Positions 10,768-23,134 of a stretch of DNA of 64,000 nucleotides are shown piece by piece. Numbering within the stretch: position 1 is the first letter of the stretch; each line of letters opens with the position of its first letter. This DNA comes from Beverwykella pulmonaria (lineage: Eukaryota; Ascomycota; Dothideomycetes; Pleosporales; Melanommataceae). The stretch lies in assembly GCA_001599595.1 (NCBI GenBank), contig BCHH01000004.1:2802117-2866116 (forward strand), read 5' to 3'. Both the position numbers and the translations under genes were made by a program. A model generated the notes under the pieces. It saw nothing but the letters and a program-made list of their open reading frames with translations, was not told where the DNA came from and made no database searches.

Positions 10768-13700
10768 TTACATCTTGAAATTTTCAATCCACTTCCGTGC
10801 CTCCTCGATCCCCTCCTCGACCTTATCCGCGTTCGTGCCTTGGCCGACTGCGGTAGGAGCACCTGGTTTCCCGCCAGCCTTGCCGCCAATCGTCTTCGCA
10901 ACGTGACCAGCCCAATCAGGGCCCGAGGCACCTTGGGTAGAGAAATGCTGTCGCCAAGTTAGCATTCGTTCATCTCTGTTTGAGCAGGGAATAGGGAACA
11001 TACTTCAGCGACGTAACACCCATGCACCACCTTACCCTCCTCAACACTACTGCTCACAAGATAAACACTCTTCTCTCTAAGCACGCCCTTCGGCCCGCTC
11101 ACAGTCTTAATGACCTCACTAATCGCCTTGCTCACGTTCCCGCTCCACTCCACCTGGTGCACCAGCACCTTAGCCTCGACGTTCTTCTCGAAGAACCCGG
11201 TGACGGCGTCCAGGACACGCTTATTCTCTGCTTTAGCACCCGCTTTCTGCTCATCTAAAATTGATTTTGTGATCTTGGCGTACTGGTCGCGGAATTTGGA
11301 TTTGGTGAGGGCCGAGACGCTAAGTTGATTGAGCGCGAGCTGCATCTTCTTGGCGCGGGATTCCTTATCAGCGGAGAAGGGCAGGGCCTGGAGACGATTG
11401 AGTTCTTCTTGGAATTCTGCGGCCTCGCGCTGCACGTTGTATGCGTCTTGCCCCGTCACAGCGACAATGCGCCGGATGCCCTTGGCAATGCCAGATTCTT
11501 CGAGGATGACGAGTTCTTTGATTTCGCCCGTCTGCTTGACGTGTGTCCCGCCGCAGAACTCGACGGAGACTTTCTCCCATTCTGCGTTCTTGACATCGGC
11601 GAGGAGCTCTTCGACAGGAACGCCCACGGAGACGACGCGCACAGGGTCGGGATACGTCTCGCCGAAGACGGCGCGGAGGCCGCGGATCTCGCGCGCAATA
11701 GAGAGGGCTACATCCTTGGCGTAGACTTCGGAGTTTTGGCGGATGTATGATGTGGAGATCTTCTCGATTTCGGCCAGTTGGGCGTCGGTGATAGCGGACT
11801 TGTGGGAGAAGTCGAAGCGAAGCTTTTCAGGGGCGACGAGAGAGCCTTTCTGATCTACCTCGTTGCCCAGGACTTCGCGGAGAGCGTAGTTGAGGACATG
11901 GGTTCCAGTGTGGTTTTTGCGGATGGGGTCACGGCGGAGCTGTAATTAGGTCAGAACATGCACACAGTCTTGGAGAGAATAATGCCATACCTCGTCGTAC
12001 TCGCAGATGACTTCGCTGCCAACGTTGAGCTCGCCATACTTCATGAATCCTGTATGCAGCACATAGCCACCGTATACCTGTACATTGTCAATCTGAATCT
12101 CGGCTTCGCCATCAACTAGTAACCGGCCAGTATCGTACTCCTGACCACCCTGCTCGGCATAGAAATTTGTCTTATCGAGCAAGACACCAAACTGTTCGCC
12201 TTCTGGAACCTCTTTCGTGCTCTTGAGGAACTTCTTGCCATGGTAGATGGCCTTAATCACGGAAGTGATGTTTTCCTTGCCATACTTGGCGTCATCATCG
12301 GTTTTTGGGACATCGGCCATGCCCTCCAGCGCGCCGAGATCATGCACGTCGAGCTTCACGAGGGCAGCAGCGGCTTTCTTGTCGCCTTTGCTGGCTTCCC
12401 GGGCCTTCTCTTGCGCGTCTCTGACTTCCTTCTCATTGATATTGAGACCGCGCTCTTCGGCCATGAGCTTTGTCAGATCCTCAGGGAAACCGTACGTGTC
12501 GTATAACCGCCAGACATCTTCTCCAGAAAGATCGTTAGAGCCCAGCTTTTTGGCCTTGTTGGCGTATTTCTCGAACATGCCTTCGCCCCTATCAAGTGAC
12601 TTGGCAAAACTTATCTCTTCCTCGTCCAGATACTCCTTGATCTCCGTCTCCTTCTTCTTGATCTCGGGAAACATGGTACCCATCTGCTCGACAAGGCTTG
12701 GCACGATCTTGGAGAAGAAGTCGCCAATCTCCGTCTCAAAGTACTTACGGGCATAGCGAGCTCCTCGTCGAAGGACTCGGCGCACAACATAACCACGACC
12801 CACGTTGCTGGGCACGCCTCCATCGGCAATAGCGAAAGTGAGTAGCCGGACGTGGTCAGCGACGACTCGGTATGCGGTGTCGATACCGTCTGGGTCCTCT
12901 TTCCCGAATTTGCCCCGGTATTCCCTCGCGCCCGTGATCTCCTGTATCACTTTGAACAGCGGGGTGAAGACATCGGTGTCGTAGTTGGACATCTTCTTCT
13001 GCAAGACGCAGACCAACCGCTCAAAGCCCATACCTGTGTCGATGTGCTTGTTCGGCAGCGGCCGCAGTGACCGATCGGGTTCGCGATTGTACTGAATGAA
13101 GACATTGTTCCAGATCTCGATGACCTCGGGGTCATCGGCGTTGACCAGCGACGCAGCATTTCTATATTCTCCGTTCACCGGCTCTCGCAGATCGTAGTGA
13201 AGCTCCGAGCAAGGTCCGCAGGGCCCCTGGTCGCCCATCTCCCAGAAATTGTCTTTCATGTTCCCGGGCAGGATGTGGTCTTCGGGCACACCGACGCTCC
13301 TCCACAGGTCCTTGGCCTCCAGATCCGGCTCGAGACCATCGGCACCCTCAAAGTACGTCACATACAGCCTCTTTGGGTCGATTCCGTAGACGTCTGTCAG
13401 AAGCTCCCAGCTGTACGCAATGGTCTCTTTCTTGAAGTAGTCGCCGAAGCTCCAGTTCCCCAGCATCTCAAAGAAGGTGTGGTGGTAGCTGTCCTTGCCG
13501 ACATCGTCGAGATCGTTGTGCTTTCCGCCTGCGCGAATGCACTTTTGCGAGTTGACGGCGCGCTTGAGGGTCGCGAAGTCGGAGGCGGGGTCGACGGTGC
13601 CCAGGAAAATCGACTTGTACTGGTTCATGCCGGCATTGGTGAAGAGGAGGGTCGGGTCCGAGAGCGGGACCACGGAGGAGGACGGCACTGGGGATGTCAA

Positions 13701-14111
13701 TTGGCATTGTTTCCTGAGTGGGAGGTGTGATGTTCATGGAGGCGGAGGAGGAGGGCTGGAGGGGCAATTCTGCACAAGCAACTGCCAAAATTACACACCA
13801 AATGTATGGCCACGCTTCTTGATGAAGTAGTCCAGAAACGTGTCCCGCACCTTTGCGGCGCTCCACTCGTGCTTCTCATCGACGAGCGACATGGCGGGCG
13901 TTGTGCGCAGGGCTCGGGCGCAGAGGGGTATCCAAATCTGGGTCTTGAGTGTGGGTCTCCGCGCAGGACGGGATAAAAGGCGTGCAATGGGTGTCGTGGT
14001 TGTGGTGCGGTGGTGTTTACGAGTCAAAGTTAAAGTCGAGGCCGCTGAGGTGAAGGCGCGGCGGGCTTTTGGCCATGGGTGACTCAGAGGGTGCGTCCTG
14101 AGGTGCAGCAT
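10768..14111 (-). CDS. ala1: Alanyl-tRNA synthetase, probably dual-targeted
   Basis: 1041 aa from the first ATG in four exons: 14111-13799, 13687-11991, 11939-11004, 10947-10768. The class II synthetase charges tRNA-Ala. Seen in order: the catalytic core opening ([20 protein letters not shown]), the editing-domain zinc motif HTGTH (about residues 680-684), its partner CGGTH (near 797-801), and the C-terminal Gly-rich C-Ala region. The usual cytosolic start is M74 (13892; [19 protein letters not shown]). The 73 residues before it are rich in Arg, Ser and Thr and poor in acids, like a mitochondrial presequence. Yeast ALA1 is known to make both forms from alternative starts, so two start sites here likely give mitochondrial and cytosolic enzyme. 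Confidence 0.95.
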
Positions 14112-14376
14112 TCACACGAAACGTGCGGCCAGACGCGGTGGTCGTGGGTTGCCGAGCCCTGGCGGCGATTGCCCCTCGCTCCGTCTTCGTTTCTGTGTCA
14201 ACCTTTCTCCTTCTCGAAACTTCGTCAATGCGCCGCAACCAAATATATCAATGTGAACGTGATCTCACCACTCTGCGTCGCAGCACTCACACACTCGGCA
14301 AACGGGTCACTAGAAGGGATTGCGTCTATTATTGATCGATTGATCGACAGCGAAGCAAGCGTAGTGGGATGGATAG

Positions 14377-15145
14377 ATGGCGGTCGTAGCTCCCGGCCAA
14401 GACCTGCAACAACACCACCATCAACAGACGTCGCAGCAGAGCGCGCCCCATGGCAAGAAGCGGGCTGCCGAAAATGGGTTGGAGAGCGAACAGCGGCTTA
14501 GCAAGCGTTTTGATCTACTAAACATTGGTATGTCATGGCAAGCTCACCCCTCAATGAACTGTGTGAGGACAACTCGGTAACTAACCACCCATCACAGATA
14601 ATGGCACCCGTCTCTACATCCCCGTCGCGGGATCCTCCTCTCCCGCTGCACCCCCGAAACAAGACCCCATACCCACCGCCCCAGTGACACAAAAGAAACG
14701 CCCACGCGCGCCCCGCCCCCCGCCCGACGACAGCATGCTCGTCGAAGACACACCGCACCGGGTCTACATCCACGATCTCGCCGCCGAGCTCTCCGACCTC
14801 GAGTCCGACGAAGAGAACCCCATTTTCCTCTCTGACATCGAGAAGCATATTGCCAAGATCCCGAAACACGTGCTCATGGGGCCAGAGCCGAAGCCGACGA
14901 GGGACAACCAGCTGGTGCTGTATAATGTGCCGTCTAGCTTGACCATCCCCGAGGAACAGGATAGCGTCAGGAAGGCGATTGTGGAGGCGCGGGAGAGGGT
15001 GAGGCAGCGGCAGGGACAGATGGTGCGGGAGCCAGAGCGTGTGAATGGAGCGGGTGCCAGGAGGATGGACAATATGATGGAGACTGAGACTCAGGCCCTG
15101 GATAAGGATGAGGATGAGGATGAGGATGCCATGGATCTTGACTAG
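14377..15145 (+). CDS. Conserved-looking acidic protein of unknown function
   Basis: 232 aa in two exons (14377-14527, 14598-15145); gtatgt donor and cacag acceptor, rejoining at Asp in LLNIDNGTRLYIPV. I do not recognise the family. The N-terminus is Gln/His-rich with a basic patch (GKKRAA). The middle is proline-rich, then a structured-looking stretch (about 105-190) reads DLAAELSDLESDEENPIFLS and HIAKIPKHVLMG. A charged helix (EARERVRQRQ) follows, and the tail is an acidic DED repeat from a (GATGAG)n tract. The composition suggests a nuclear, partly disordered protein. It shares a 265-base divergent promoter with ala1. Confidence 0.8.
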
Positions 15146-15560
15146 ATAATAATAATACCCGATTATTCTATTACTTTGTGGTCCCACATCCGAAGAGCAT
15201 AACTAAAGTGCGTCGGGAGTATCTTTGAGAAGCTGTAAAAGGCAGGCTGGCAGATACAGTAACATCTAGTAGCGTAAAGTTGATCCACTTGCCCCGTCCC
15301 TCCAATCTGTATACCAACTATATGATTCTCCTTGGACGCGTGCATTACAGAGAACACGATAGAGGTAGAGCTACCCAAGTCCCGGCATAAATCGTCTGTG
15401 GGTATTTCCCATCTATACAAAAGTACATAATAATAATAATACGGTTCCTATCGTGATCCAGTCACGATCATGATACCAAAGCCAGCAGTATCCCACTGTG
15501 TTCCCATCCATACCCTTCCCCCCTTTTATTTATCCCTCTCTTTCTTAACAATTCCACTCT
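15146..15560. other. Convergent 3' region
   Basis: 415 bases between two converging genes; contains AT-rich and (ATA)n-like runs (taataataat near 15147 and 15430). No gene seen. Confidence 0.55.
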
Positions 15561-16318
15561 CTACCGCCTAAATCTCGACACAAAATTCGTTATCGCCAAC
15601 TTGGCCTGCTGCGGCCTCGGTGGCAATTCCTCCGTCTGCTGTGGTTGACTCTGGTTCTCAACATCTGACGGCCTATATCCTCCACCCACAACACCAGTCT
15701 GCTGCGCGCCCATCGGATATGTGGGTGGTGGAGGCGGGACGCCATACTGTGGCATCTCAACGCTATTCTGATTCGGGTTCGTCTTCGTCGCACCTGGCGG
15801 CACACTGTACCCCGGCGGCGCATCATTCCCGTTGTATTGCGGCGGGGCATCGGGGTATGTCCCGTCTGGTCTTTGCTGGTAGTATGGCTGTGGGTGGTAC
15901 CCGGGTTGGGTGGCATAGAATGTGAAGTGGTTTTGGGGTGTTTGGCCCCATTTTTTGCGCTCGTTGTAGGGGACGAGCCACTGCCCAATTATTAGCTTCG
16001 GATTAAAGAGGGAGGAGGGAGGAGGGAGGGGAGTGGGAGACGTACGCGATGATATCCCAGCAACGGCAGCCCCTTCCGCATTCGCGATTTGGCGTGGATG
16101 TATCCGCCGATGAACCACGCCATGAAGAAGAGGAACATCCCGCCGAGAATGCTCCATTTGATTATTATGCCTTTCTACAAACAATCGTTAGTGGGTGGGT
16201 TGAGGAGGGGTGGTGAGGGGGAGAAGGGACGTACATCTGAGTACCAAAAACCATCTCGGAAGCACTCCACATCGCCATCTGCATAGCGGAAACACTCTCT
16301 CTTTACCAACAGCCCCAT
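15561..16318 (-). CDS. RCR-like single-span membrane protein with PY motifs
   Basis: 210 aa in three exons (16318-16235, 16174-16046, 15980-15561); both donors are gtacgt. The start at 16318 gives a short Cys-containing lumenal N-terminus (KRECFRYADGDVECFRDGFW). One hydrophobic span follows (IIIKWSILGGMFLFFMAWFI), then basic residues and a long Pro/Gln/Tyr-rich tail. The tail has PPxY motifs (PPQY, PPGY), which bind WW domains of Rsp5-type ubiquitin ligases. This architecture matches fungal RCR (Congo-red resistance/chitin regulation) proteins, which act in endosome-vacuole traffic and wall stress. The family call is by layout and motifs, not by a strict signature. Confidence 0.75.
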
Positions 16319-17672
16319 AATTACAAGATAATATCAACTCGGAGAACACAAGGCCAGAAGTGTGTGGCGTTATAATAAAGAATCTTCAAAGACGAAGTGA
16401 CGAACGGAAGTCCAAAGGATCACAAAAGAGGCTGAACGAGCCAAGAATTTCTTGGGTGCAGCAGGCCCGTCCTTTAGATGAAAAAGGACGTCAGGTTGAA
16501 CGTTTGTGGCTGAGTCCGGCACCGTCGACGATCCGACAAGAGATACTGTCGCAGAGTTGCAGTGTCCTACGGGATGCGTTTCGGGTGTGTCGAGACGCTG
16601 GTTTCGGTGCGGAGATGGCAGGGTGATGATTGGCCCTTTGAATCCCAACGTTGTAGGTAGGATGATAATAACAATACGTCGATAATAATAAATTGCGAGT
16701 TGTCGAGAGCCTATGGTGGGGAGGATGGGGTGGAGAGATTATAGTTGTCCGGAGGAAGAGGGATTAAAGAAAGGAGATGGCGTGGCCTCGCTTCGCGTCG
16801 TCATGGTGGTCGGGAGACATGCAGCTAGCGTCCCGGCGGACACCAGCCCCTTGCATAACCCCCCAGTAGCCCCGGTCCCAGAAAGCTTAGCACAGCATCC
16901 GCGGATATACGAAGTGGAGATCACAATCAGGTCAACGTCATGAGTGGATGTCGTGCGACGACTTTGATTCCATAACAGGCCTTGTTATACGTCTTGTCGA
17001 AGTGTCTATGAGGTTCGCAACGACGTCAATCTGGGAAGATAATATGGAGCTCACCCATGAAATTGATTGTATTCACGTCAATACACACATACATGAATGT
17101 CTACAATGCTTTGCCATTGATAGATCTATCATCACCACCCTCGCTACACCCCCCACAAACGCACGTCGCGAATGCCCAGTGTTACAGTCAGAATTTGGCC
17201 ATGGGATACCACTCCATTTCTCGTATCACAGCAGCAATGTCCCCTCTAAACATACAAAAGGCGGAGCCTTTCTCAGTTTGCCACCTCGCCATGCTACTCG
17301 GGTGCAGACCCGAGCAGCAGAAACAGAAATGAGGAGGTGGTTAAGGATACAGAAGTAAGATAAATGTTGTGGTATCGTGCCCGCAGTCCCTCAAAACTCC
17401 GCATATCCTAGCCCATCCTAGCCCACCCATCCTAGCCTAGCCCAATAATAACCCCGAGAGTTCGTCATCGCCAACCCATAAGGCCAAGTGATAATCGGCT
17501 CGCATTTATTACGCCGTTGTGTGCATGCCAAGTGGGACAAGTTGATTTTGTATCGCTTTGCTAACAGACAAGGTAGGTGTCATCCACGAAAAAAAATACT
17601 CTAGCCCGTGCTGTGCGCCTATATATCGCAATGGTATAAGTTTGAAAGGTACAGAAATGAAAGAAAAAAGGT
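16319..17672. other. Intergenic, upstream of the RCR-like gene and downstream of snt2
   Basis: About 1.35 kb with no recognised gene. It contains (ATA/ATAATA) runs near 16665-16690 and a short CCTAGCCCAT-type tandem repeat at 17404-17443. Confidence 0.5.
17404..17443. repeat. Short imperfect tandem repeat (catcctagcc)n
   Basis: Three to four imperfect copies of a 10-base word rich in CCTAGCCC. It resembles but is not the fungal telomere repeat (CCCTAA). Confidence 0.6.
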
Positions 17673-20600
17673 CTAATGTAACAGGTTCCGAAGAGATGGA
17701 CTTGCACTCGCTCCCGTGCTCATCCGCGGCTGCTCTGGTGGTGCGGTCACAGGCGGAGCATCCCTCATTACTGTGTCTCTAGGCGTTGACGGCCGGTGGC
17801 TAGGCGCAGGGCTACCATGGTGCATGGGCGGATATTGCGGCATCTGCGGTGGTGGCGCATTGAAGGGACTCTCTGATGCCCGGGATGCGTTGTGTCCGTG
17901 GGGATGCGTTGGGGAGTATGGCATTCGAGGCGAGGGCATTCCATTGACTATCATTGATGTGTTGTTGAGATGTAGGGGCGCAGGCCCAACTGGAGCGGAA
18001 GGTGGCGGATACCCATTATATGATGTAGGAGGTATTTGAGCATGGACCGGTGGCGCAGAAAAGGGCGGGTATCCGTTGGGCTGATGCATCGGATTGTATG
18101 GCGAGTGAAACGGCTGGTGATGTCCCAGGGGAGGACCAGGCGGGTAACCGTAGCCATTGTGGAGAGGATGAGAGGGCGGTCCGTGGGGCGCGGGTCCGTG
18201 ACTTGGGAGTCCGTGTAGATTTGGAGGCGGAGGTGGAGGACCATTTCCATGCCAGGTTGGCAATGGGGGGGGTTGGTGCTGAGGGGTGATGTTTGGAGCA
18301 TCTGGCATCCAACCCCCTTCCAAAGGAAGAGGTGGCGGCGGTGGCGGAGGGGGTTGCGGCAGAGGCACGTAAGACTGCCCCGGGGGGGATCGAACAGGGA
18401 GCTGCGTTGACTCTGCGAGCACTGATTTAGATCGTTCCCGCTCTTCTGCCTCATCTGGTGCGTTGAGCTTTTTCCAGTGACACTTTTGGCACAAGTAGGC
18501 GACAGAACGAACAACATTAACATCAGTATTTACTCGCAATTGAGTCGGCGGGTCTGCGGAAACCATAAGCGGGGCATCCGCTATACCGTGATCGACATAG
18601 TCGTTGACTATGGAGGACAAATCGTGGCGTGGAGCATGGTCTAATGGTGTGGAGTTGGTACCATTCGTCTCGACACCATTTGTGGTGGCGGGGCCATCAA
18701 CGACTCGAGAAACATGTTGTGTAGACTTCGCTGGCTCTTCAATTTTCCACCACCGCGGGCTGGCGTTGATGTCACATCGATCACATTTCCGCTCTGGTTT
18801 CGGTGCAGATACTTCGGCTGAGTCCTCTTTTTCCTCTTTGACAAGAAGTCCTGCGTTTGATTGCCGTCCGCGCGTTGATGTGGGGGTTTGATTCGCAACA
18901 GTTGATGTTCGGCGGCTGTTCTGTGTTGGCGCTGAGACTTGTGGCACAATGCGAGTTGACTGATCGACAAGATTGGCCTTTCGCGCGGTTCCCGTGAGCG
19001 TGAGATCCGCTTGCTTGAATTCACGAGCAAACAGTTGTAAGGCGTTCATCTCTGTGCCCTCCACCTCCTCGTTCATTGGATGGATTCTTGTCTTCGGTGT
19101 GTGTTCTTTGCACCAAATCGCGGCTGTCATGGAGCCCGTCTCCCCATTGATTGTGACCGTCGACACTGCATCCCTCCGTGTGGCTTTGATAGGAGTGATA
19201 TCAAAACCGAAGGTATAGCCAGCATTATGCGCGCAACCGACATGGAAATTGGCATGGCATTGGTGACAAGATACACATGCACCTTGGCTCGACTTGCAGA
19301 TTTTGCAAATGGGGTCGTACCGAAGGGTGGGGGCGCCTATGCCTTCCACCATGTCAAGACGGCTTGCACTGCTAAACTTTGTTTCCGGGAGCCAGAGCGC
19401 ACAATACACATGTACCCAGTTGTTGTCCGCTGTTCGTTTGAGTGGCTCGCGTGGAATTGTCGGGCGCCCCTTTTCCTCCTGCTTCTGGCGGTATTCTTCC
19501 CTGGCCTTGTCTACAAGCTCTTTTTCCAGTCTCTCCTTCTCCCGTTCCCGGTCTGTCTTCTTCTTATGGGAGATTTTCGGGGGTTCGTAGAGTTCTTGAT
19601 CTGTGACCTTGTGAGGACAGAGCACGCATTCGTAGTTCTAAGAGATATTAGTAATCATATTGATGTCTCAAAGGGAGACTCAGACAGAAGTCACTTACGT
19701 ATGACACGCTCTCCTTCTTGTCGTTTTTGCAAGTATCACAGAACCACTTGGAATGTCTGAGCTCTTCAACACCATAACAAGATTTATGGACAGTCATTCG
19801 ACAGGCCGCACACTCCAGACGCGTTCCTTCCACTTGTCGGCACACCGCACATGGGAGAACTCTCAATTTCGGGTCAGCGGGAATTGGCGGAGGTGTCGGG
19901 GCTCTCGGGGGTGGCGGGGGCTTCTCCTTTTCCTTCTTCTTCGATACAGCTTCCGTCATAGGTGTCGATGCCCCACTGTCTACAGCTGAAGCGGAGGCAG
20001 TTTTCTGTTTCTTCTTCGGTGGCTCCGGGCCAGACTGCATAATAGTGGATGGCATGTCTGCGTAATCGGGAACACCATTCATCGCGCCGGCGTCAGATGT
20101 CGCCGCATAGACCTCTCTTAAGAGCTCCTCATCGATTCTCCTCTTCCACGCCTTTCCTCCACCTTGAGCCACCTTTTTGGCAATTTCATCCGTGTTTTCC
20201 CATTTGACCGCATATTTCCGCCAAAGGTTTGCGCAACGCTGGCAGAGTGCCACAACAAAGCCATTTGATTTGTCTTTGGACCTTCCATCTGCAGGTATCG
20301 TTTGCCCAGGAACAGCACCTGGTGCACGCCGCCACTGTCGGGAATGCCGGACAGTACAGAATTTGCACTGAAAGACACGCTTGCGTTGCACAGCCTTTTC
20401 GTTATCGAAAGCTGAATCGTCGTGGTCATCGGCAATATCGTCAACAAGCCGTCCCGGCGCGTGATCCGCCTCAGCCTTTTTGTTTCGGCCTTTCCGGTTG
20501 CTGTAAGAACCCCAGATATCTCTGCCTTTCGGCGTTTTCTTCCACATGTAGTAGTAGCGAACAGCATCTCCATAACTCATCGGCTTGCTCATCGACTTGC

Positions 20601-23134
20601 TCACATGCAGACGAACGCTTCGGATCTCTGAACCGTATTTGGCGACGCCCTCGTTCCACTTTTTCTCCTCCTCTTTGGTCAACTCAGGCTGGTGTAGATC
20701 CTTGCGTTTGTCGAGCTTCTTGACTTGTTTCAAAGCTGCCTCTGCATCGTAGTTGTTCTTTGTGAAAAGTGACAAGCACTTGTCAAGAAAATTCGTTGAC
20801 CATGGCTGAACTCCGACTTCAGAGGCGAATGATTTTGCTCGCTTCATGTAAGCTTTCACTTGTTCCGGGGTCACTGTAGGGGCGTCATCTTCACCGCGCG
20901 TAGAGTGCACGCCGAGAGGCGGCATCTTGAACATCAGCTCAGCTGTGCACTTGGGGTCCTTGTTGGGAAGATCCTCGCCACGGCGAACGTATCCTGGCGG
21001 CTCGTCCATGACCCATTTCGGGCGCTTTGCTTTTTCCAGTTTGTCAGCCTCGATAGCTGCAACTGTCTCCTTAGATAGTTTCGTATCCTTTTTGTGACCC
21101 GCTGCTTTAACATAACGTTTCTTGATCTCCGCAGGTTTCACAAGTTCAACAGGTCTTCCGTGCCAAACGTTAACATTTGCTTGATGCCTAGGACCTAGGC
21201 GGGAGCTGGCGCGTGGGTATATCGCTCGATCGTCGTACTGAAGAGCATCCTCTACTCGACAATGGATTCCTAGGTATCGCATGGGCCACATTTTCGCAAG
21301 TGCGATTTCGGCCTGAGTACCTGGATGAAGGTCTACATGGGTCTCGAGATCGTCCGGGCCGGGGGTGGAGTCAGCACCAGCATCCTCTTCTTCTTCATCG
21401 AGATGTTCCTCTTCCTCGCCTTCGTCGTTTCCAGCCCCTACTAGCGGGGTCCGGCGAGCTTCCAACTTTTTCTCCTGGGCCCTGCTACATGGCCCACAGG
21501 CCCAAGCAAAACCACGCGACGGCTTTTTCAGAAGAGGTGGGCGAACGCAATTCATGTGATACGTATTGCGACAAACAGCACACTCCACGGAGTCATTTCT
21601 ACAGATACAATTAGCTTCTCCATCTACCCAATTCTAATAACTAATCACTCACGTTGCACAGAAGCCAATGCAGCGTTTGCAGCTCTTGACGGCGCTGGTT
21701 AGTTCTTTGACGCGACTCGTTTCGAGGCAAATATATTTCCATCGTTCATCTAGAGCCTTCTTCACCTTCTCGGGCACATTTATGACCGACGAAGTGGGGA
21801 TGACATCGTACCATCGATGAATGAAGCGGTCAAAGACTTGATTGAACCAAAAGTTGTTTTTGCCTTTGCGATATTCATCAAGGTCATCGATTTCGGTCCG
21901 GTGCCGAATCGTGCATTGACCTCGGAGCGATGTGATGGGACATATGTCCGAATGCATCGTGGCATATACAAGACGTGTATCATTGTTATAACGCTGCACG
22001 TCTCGCGGCCGGTAAAACCAGTTCACTCTCATTGAGTCTATGCGGGAGTTGGTGTTGCCGTCGACGTGGATAAACTCCATAATCCTGCACAAGTAGTAGG
22101 GTTCCCCGGGTGGCTCGCACACGAGATAGACTTGGTCTAGACATCCAATTAGAAATGGAAAAAGAAAATATAGGGCGTGGCGATGAAACAAAGCAATCGT
22201 TGGGGGCAACAAAGGAAAAGTAGTACATACCATTGACTGACAATACTTGGCCGTCGTCTGCCTCCAGACGCTCATTCTTAAGGAAGGCGCCGGATTTTGC
22301 GAAAGTCATCATGTTGGATTCGCGCGCGTAGTTGGTGGCGGGCGCGGCGTTGTTCGCACGCCGCGCTCCCACTGGACTTGGCGCGGCAGCATTCGCGTGA
22401 CTGCCATTACCGTTTGTAGCGTGACCAGCCGCATTTTTTCGTCGCTTTAGAGGCTGCGCGGGCTGAGCGGAACTGGTGGTCGGATTTGCAGCAAAGGTCG
22501 AGGTGCCGGGAATATTCACGTTCGGCGGGTTGTCTTTGGGGTTGGGATTGGGACCGGCATTGCCCCACGACGGCGCATTGCCCTGTCCGGCGCCGGAACC
22601 TTTCTTCCCTCCCACACCTGCAGATTGCCCACCCTCCACGGCCATGGAGCTTCGCGACGGCGGCCCCGATGTATTTCCATTCGTTGCTGCCTGTGACACT
22701 TCGAAGTCCATCTCCACATCCTCGGCGTAATTGATTCGCGACGTGCCTGGGCGGTTGCGCGAGCGCGTGCCGTACGGGGCAGCGGCGGAGGCGGAGGCGG
22801 CGGCATCTTTGGGCTCTTTTGTCGAAGCATGCGACGAAGTCGACGTCGTGGCCGTCATGGGCTGCGATTGTGGTAGCGGTTCCGCGGCAGAAGGCGTGCC
22901 GTTGGACGTCTGCGCGGGTTGACGGAGGTCTGCGGGCACGGCTGCGGGAGTCGAGTTCCTGGTCGAGGACGCCTTGCTGGGCGGTTTGGACGGTGGCATG
23001 TCCTCTGCAGCCGCGGCGGTGGGCGATGGAGCGTTACTTTGCGCGTGGTCCTGGTCGCGCGCTGCACCTGCGGTGAGGTGATTGACGGCTCGAAAGGATG
23101 AAGCCTCGCCTCCGCCATTCCGCACGTCGACCAT
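17673..23134 (-). CDS. snt2: Snt2-type BAH/PHD/SANT chromatin protein
   Basis: 1750 aa in four exons: 23134-22231, 22136-21653, 21598-19699, 19637-17673. Order seen: a low-complexity N-terminus; a BAH domain (about 300-440, QVYLVCEPPGEPYYLCRI); a first PHD (about 452-500, CKRCIGFC ... CAVCRNTYHMNC); an ELM2/SANT-like segment (about 715-815, DAVRYYYMWKKT); a GATA-like finger (CKFC ... CQRC, about 870-920); a second PHD (CAVCRQVEGTRLECAACRMT) joined to an extended PHD (about 1045-1240); another CDRC ... CQKC pair; and a long Pro/His/Tyr-rich tail. This is the Snt2 architecture: in yeast Snt2 works with Ecm5 and Rpd3 in stress-linked gene control. Acts in the nucleus on histone tails. Confidence 0.9.

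Noticed and set aside
11325..13730. Long plus-strand frames across ala1 (for example 11325-11750, 12247-12756, 13197-13730)
   Set aside because: They are antisense to well-conserved synthetase exons, have no recognisable domain and run across the introns without splice logic.
17404..17443. Interstitial telomere repeat
   Set aside because: The unit is catcctagcc, not CCCTAA/TTAGGG, and is short and imperfect.
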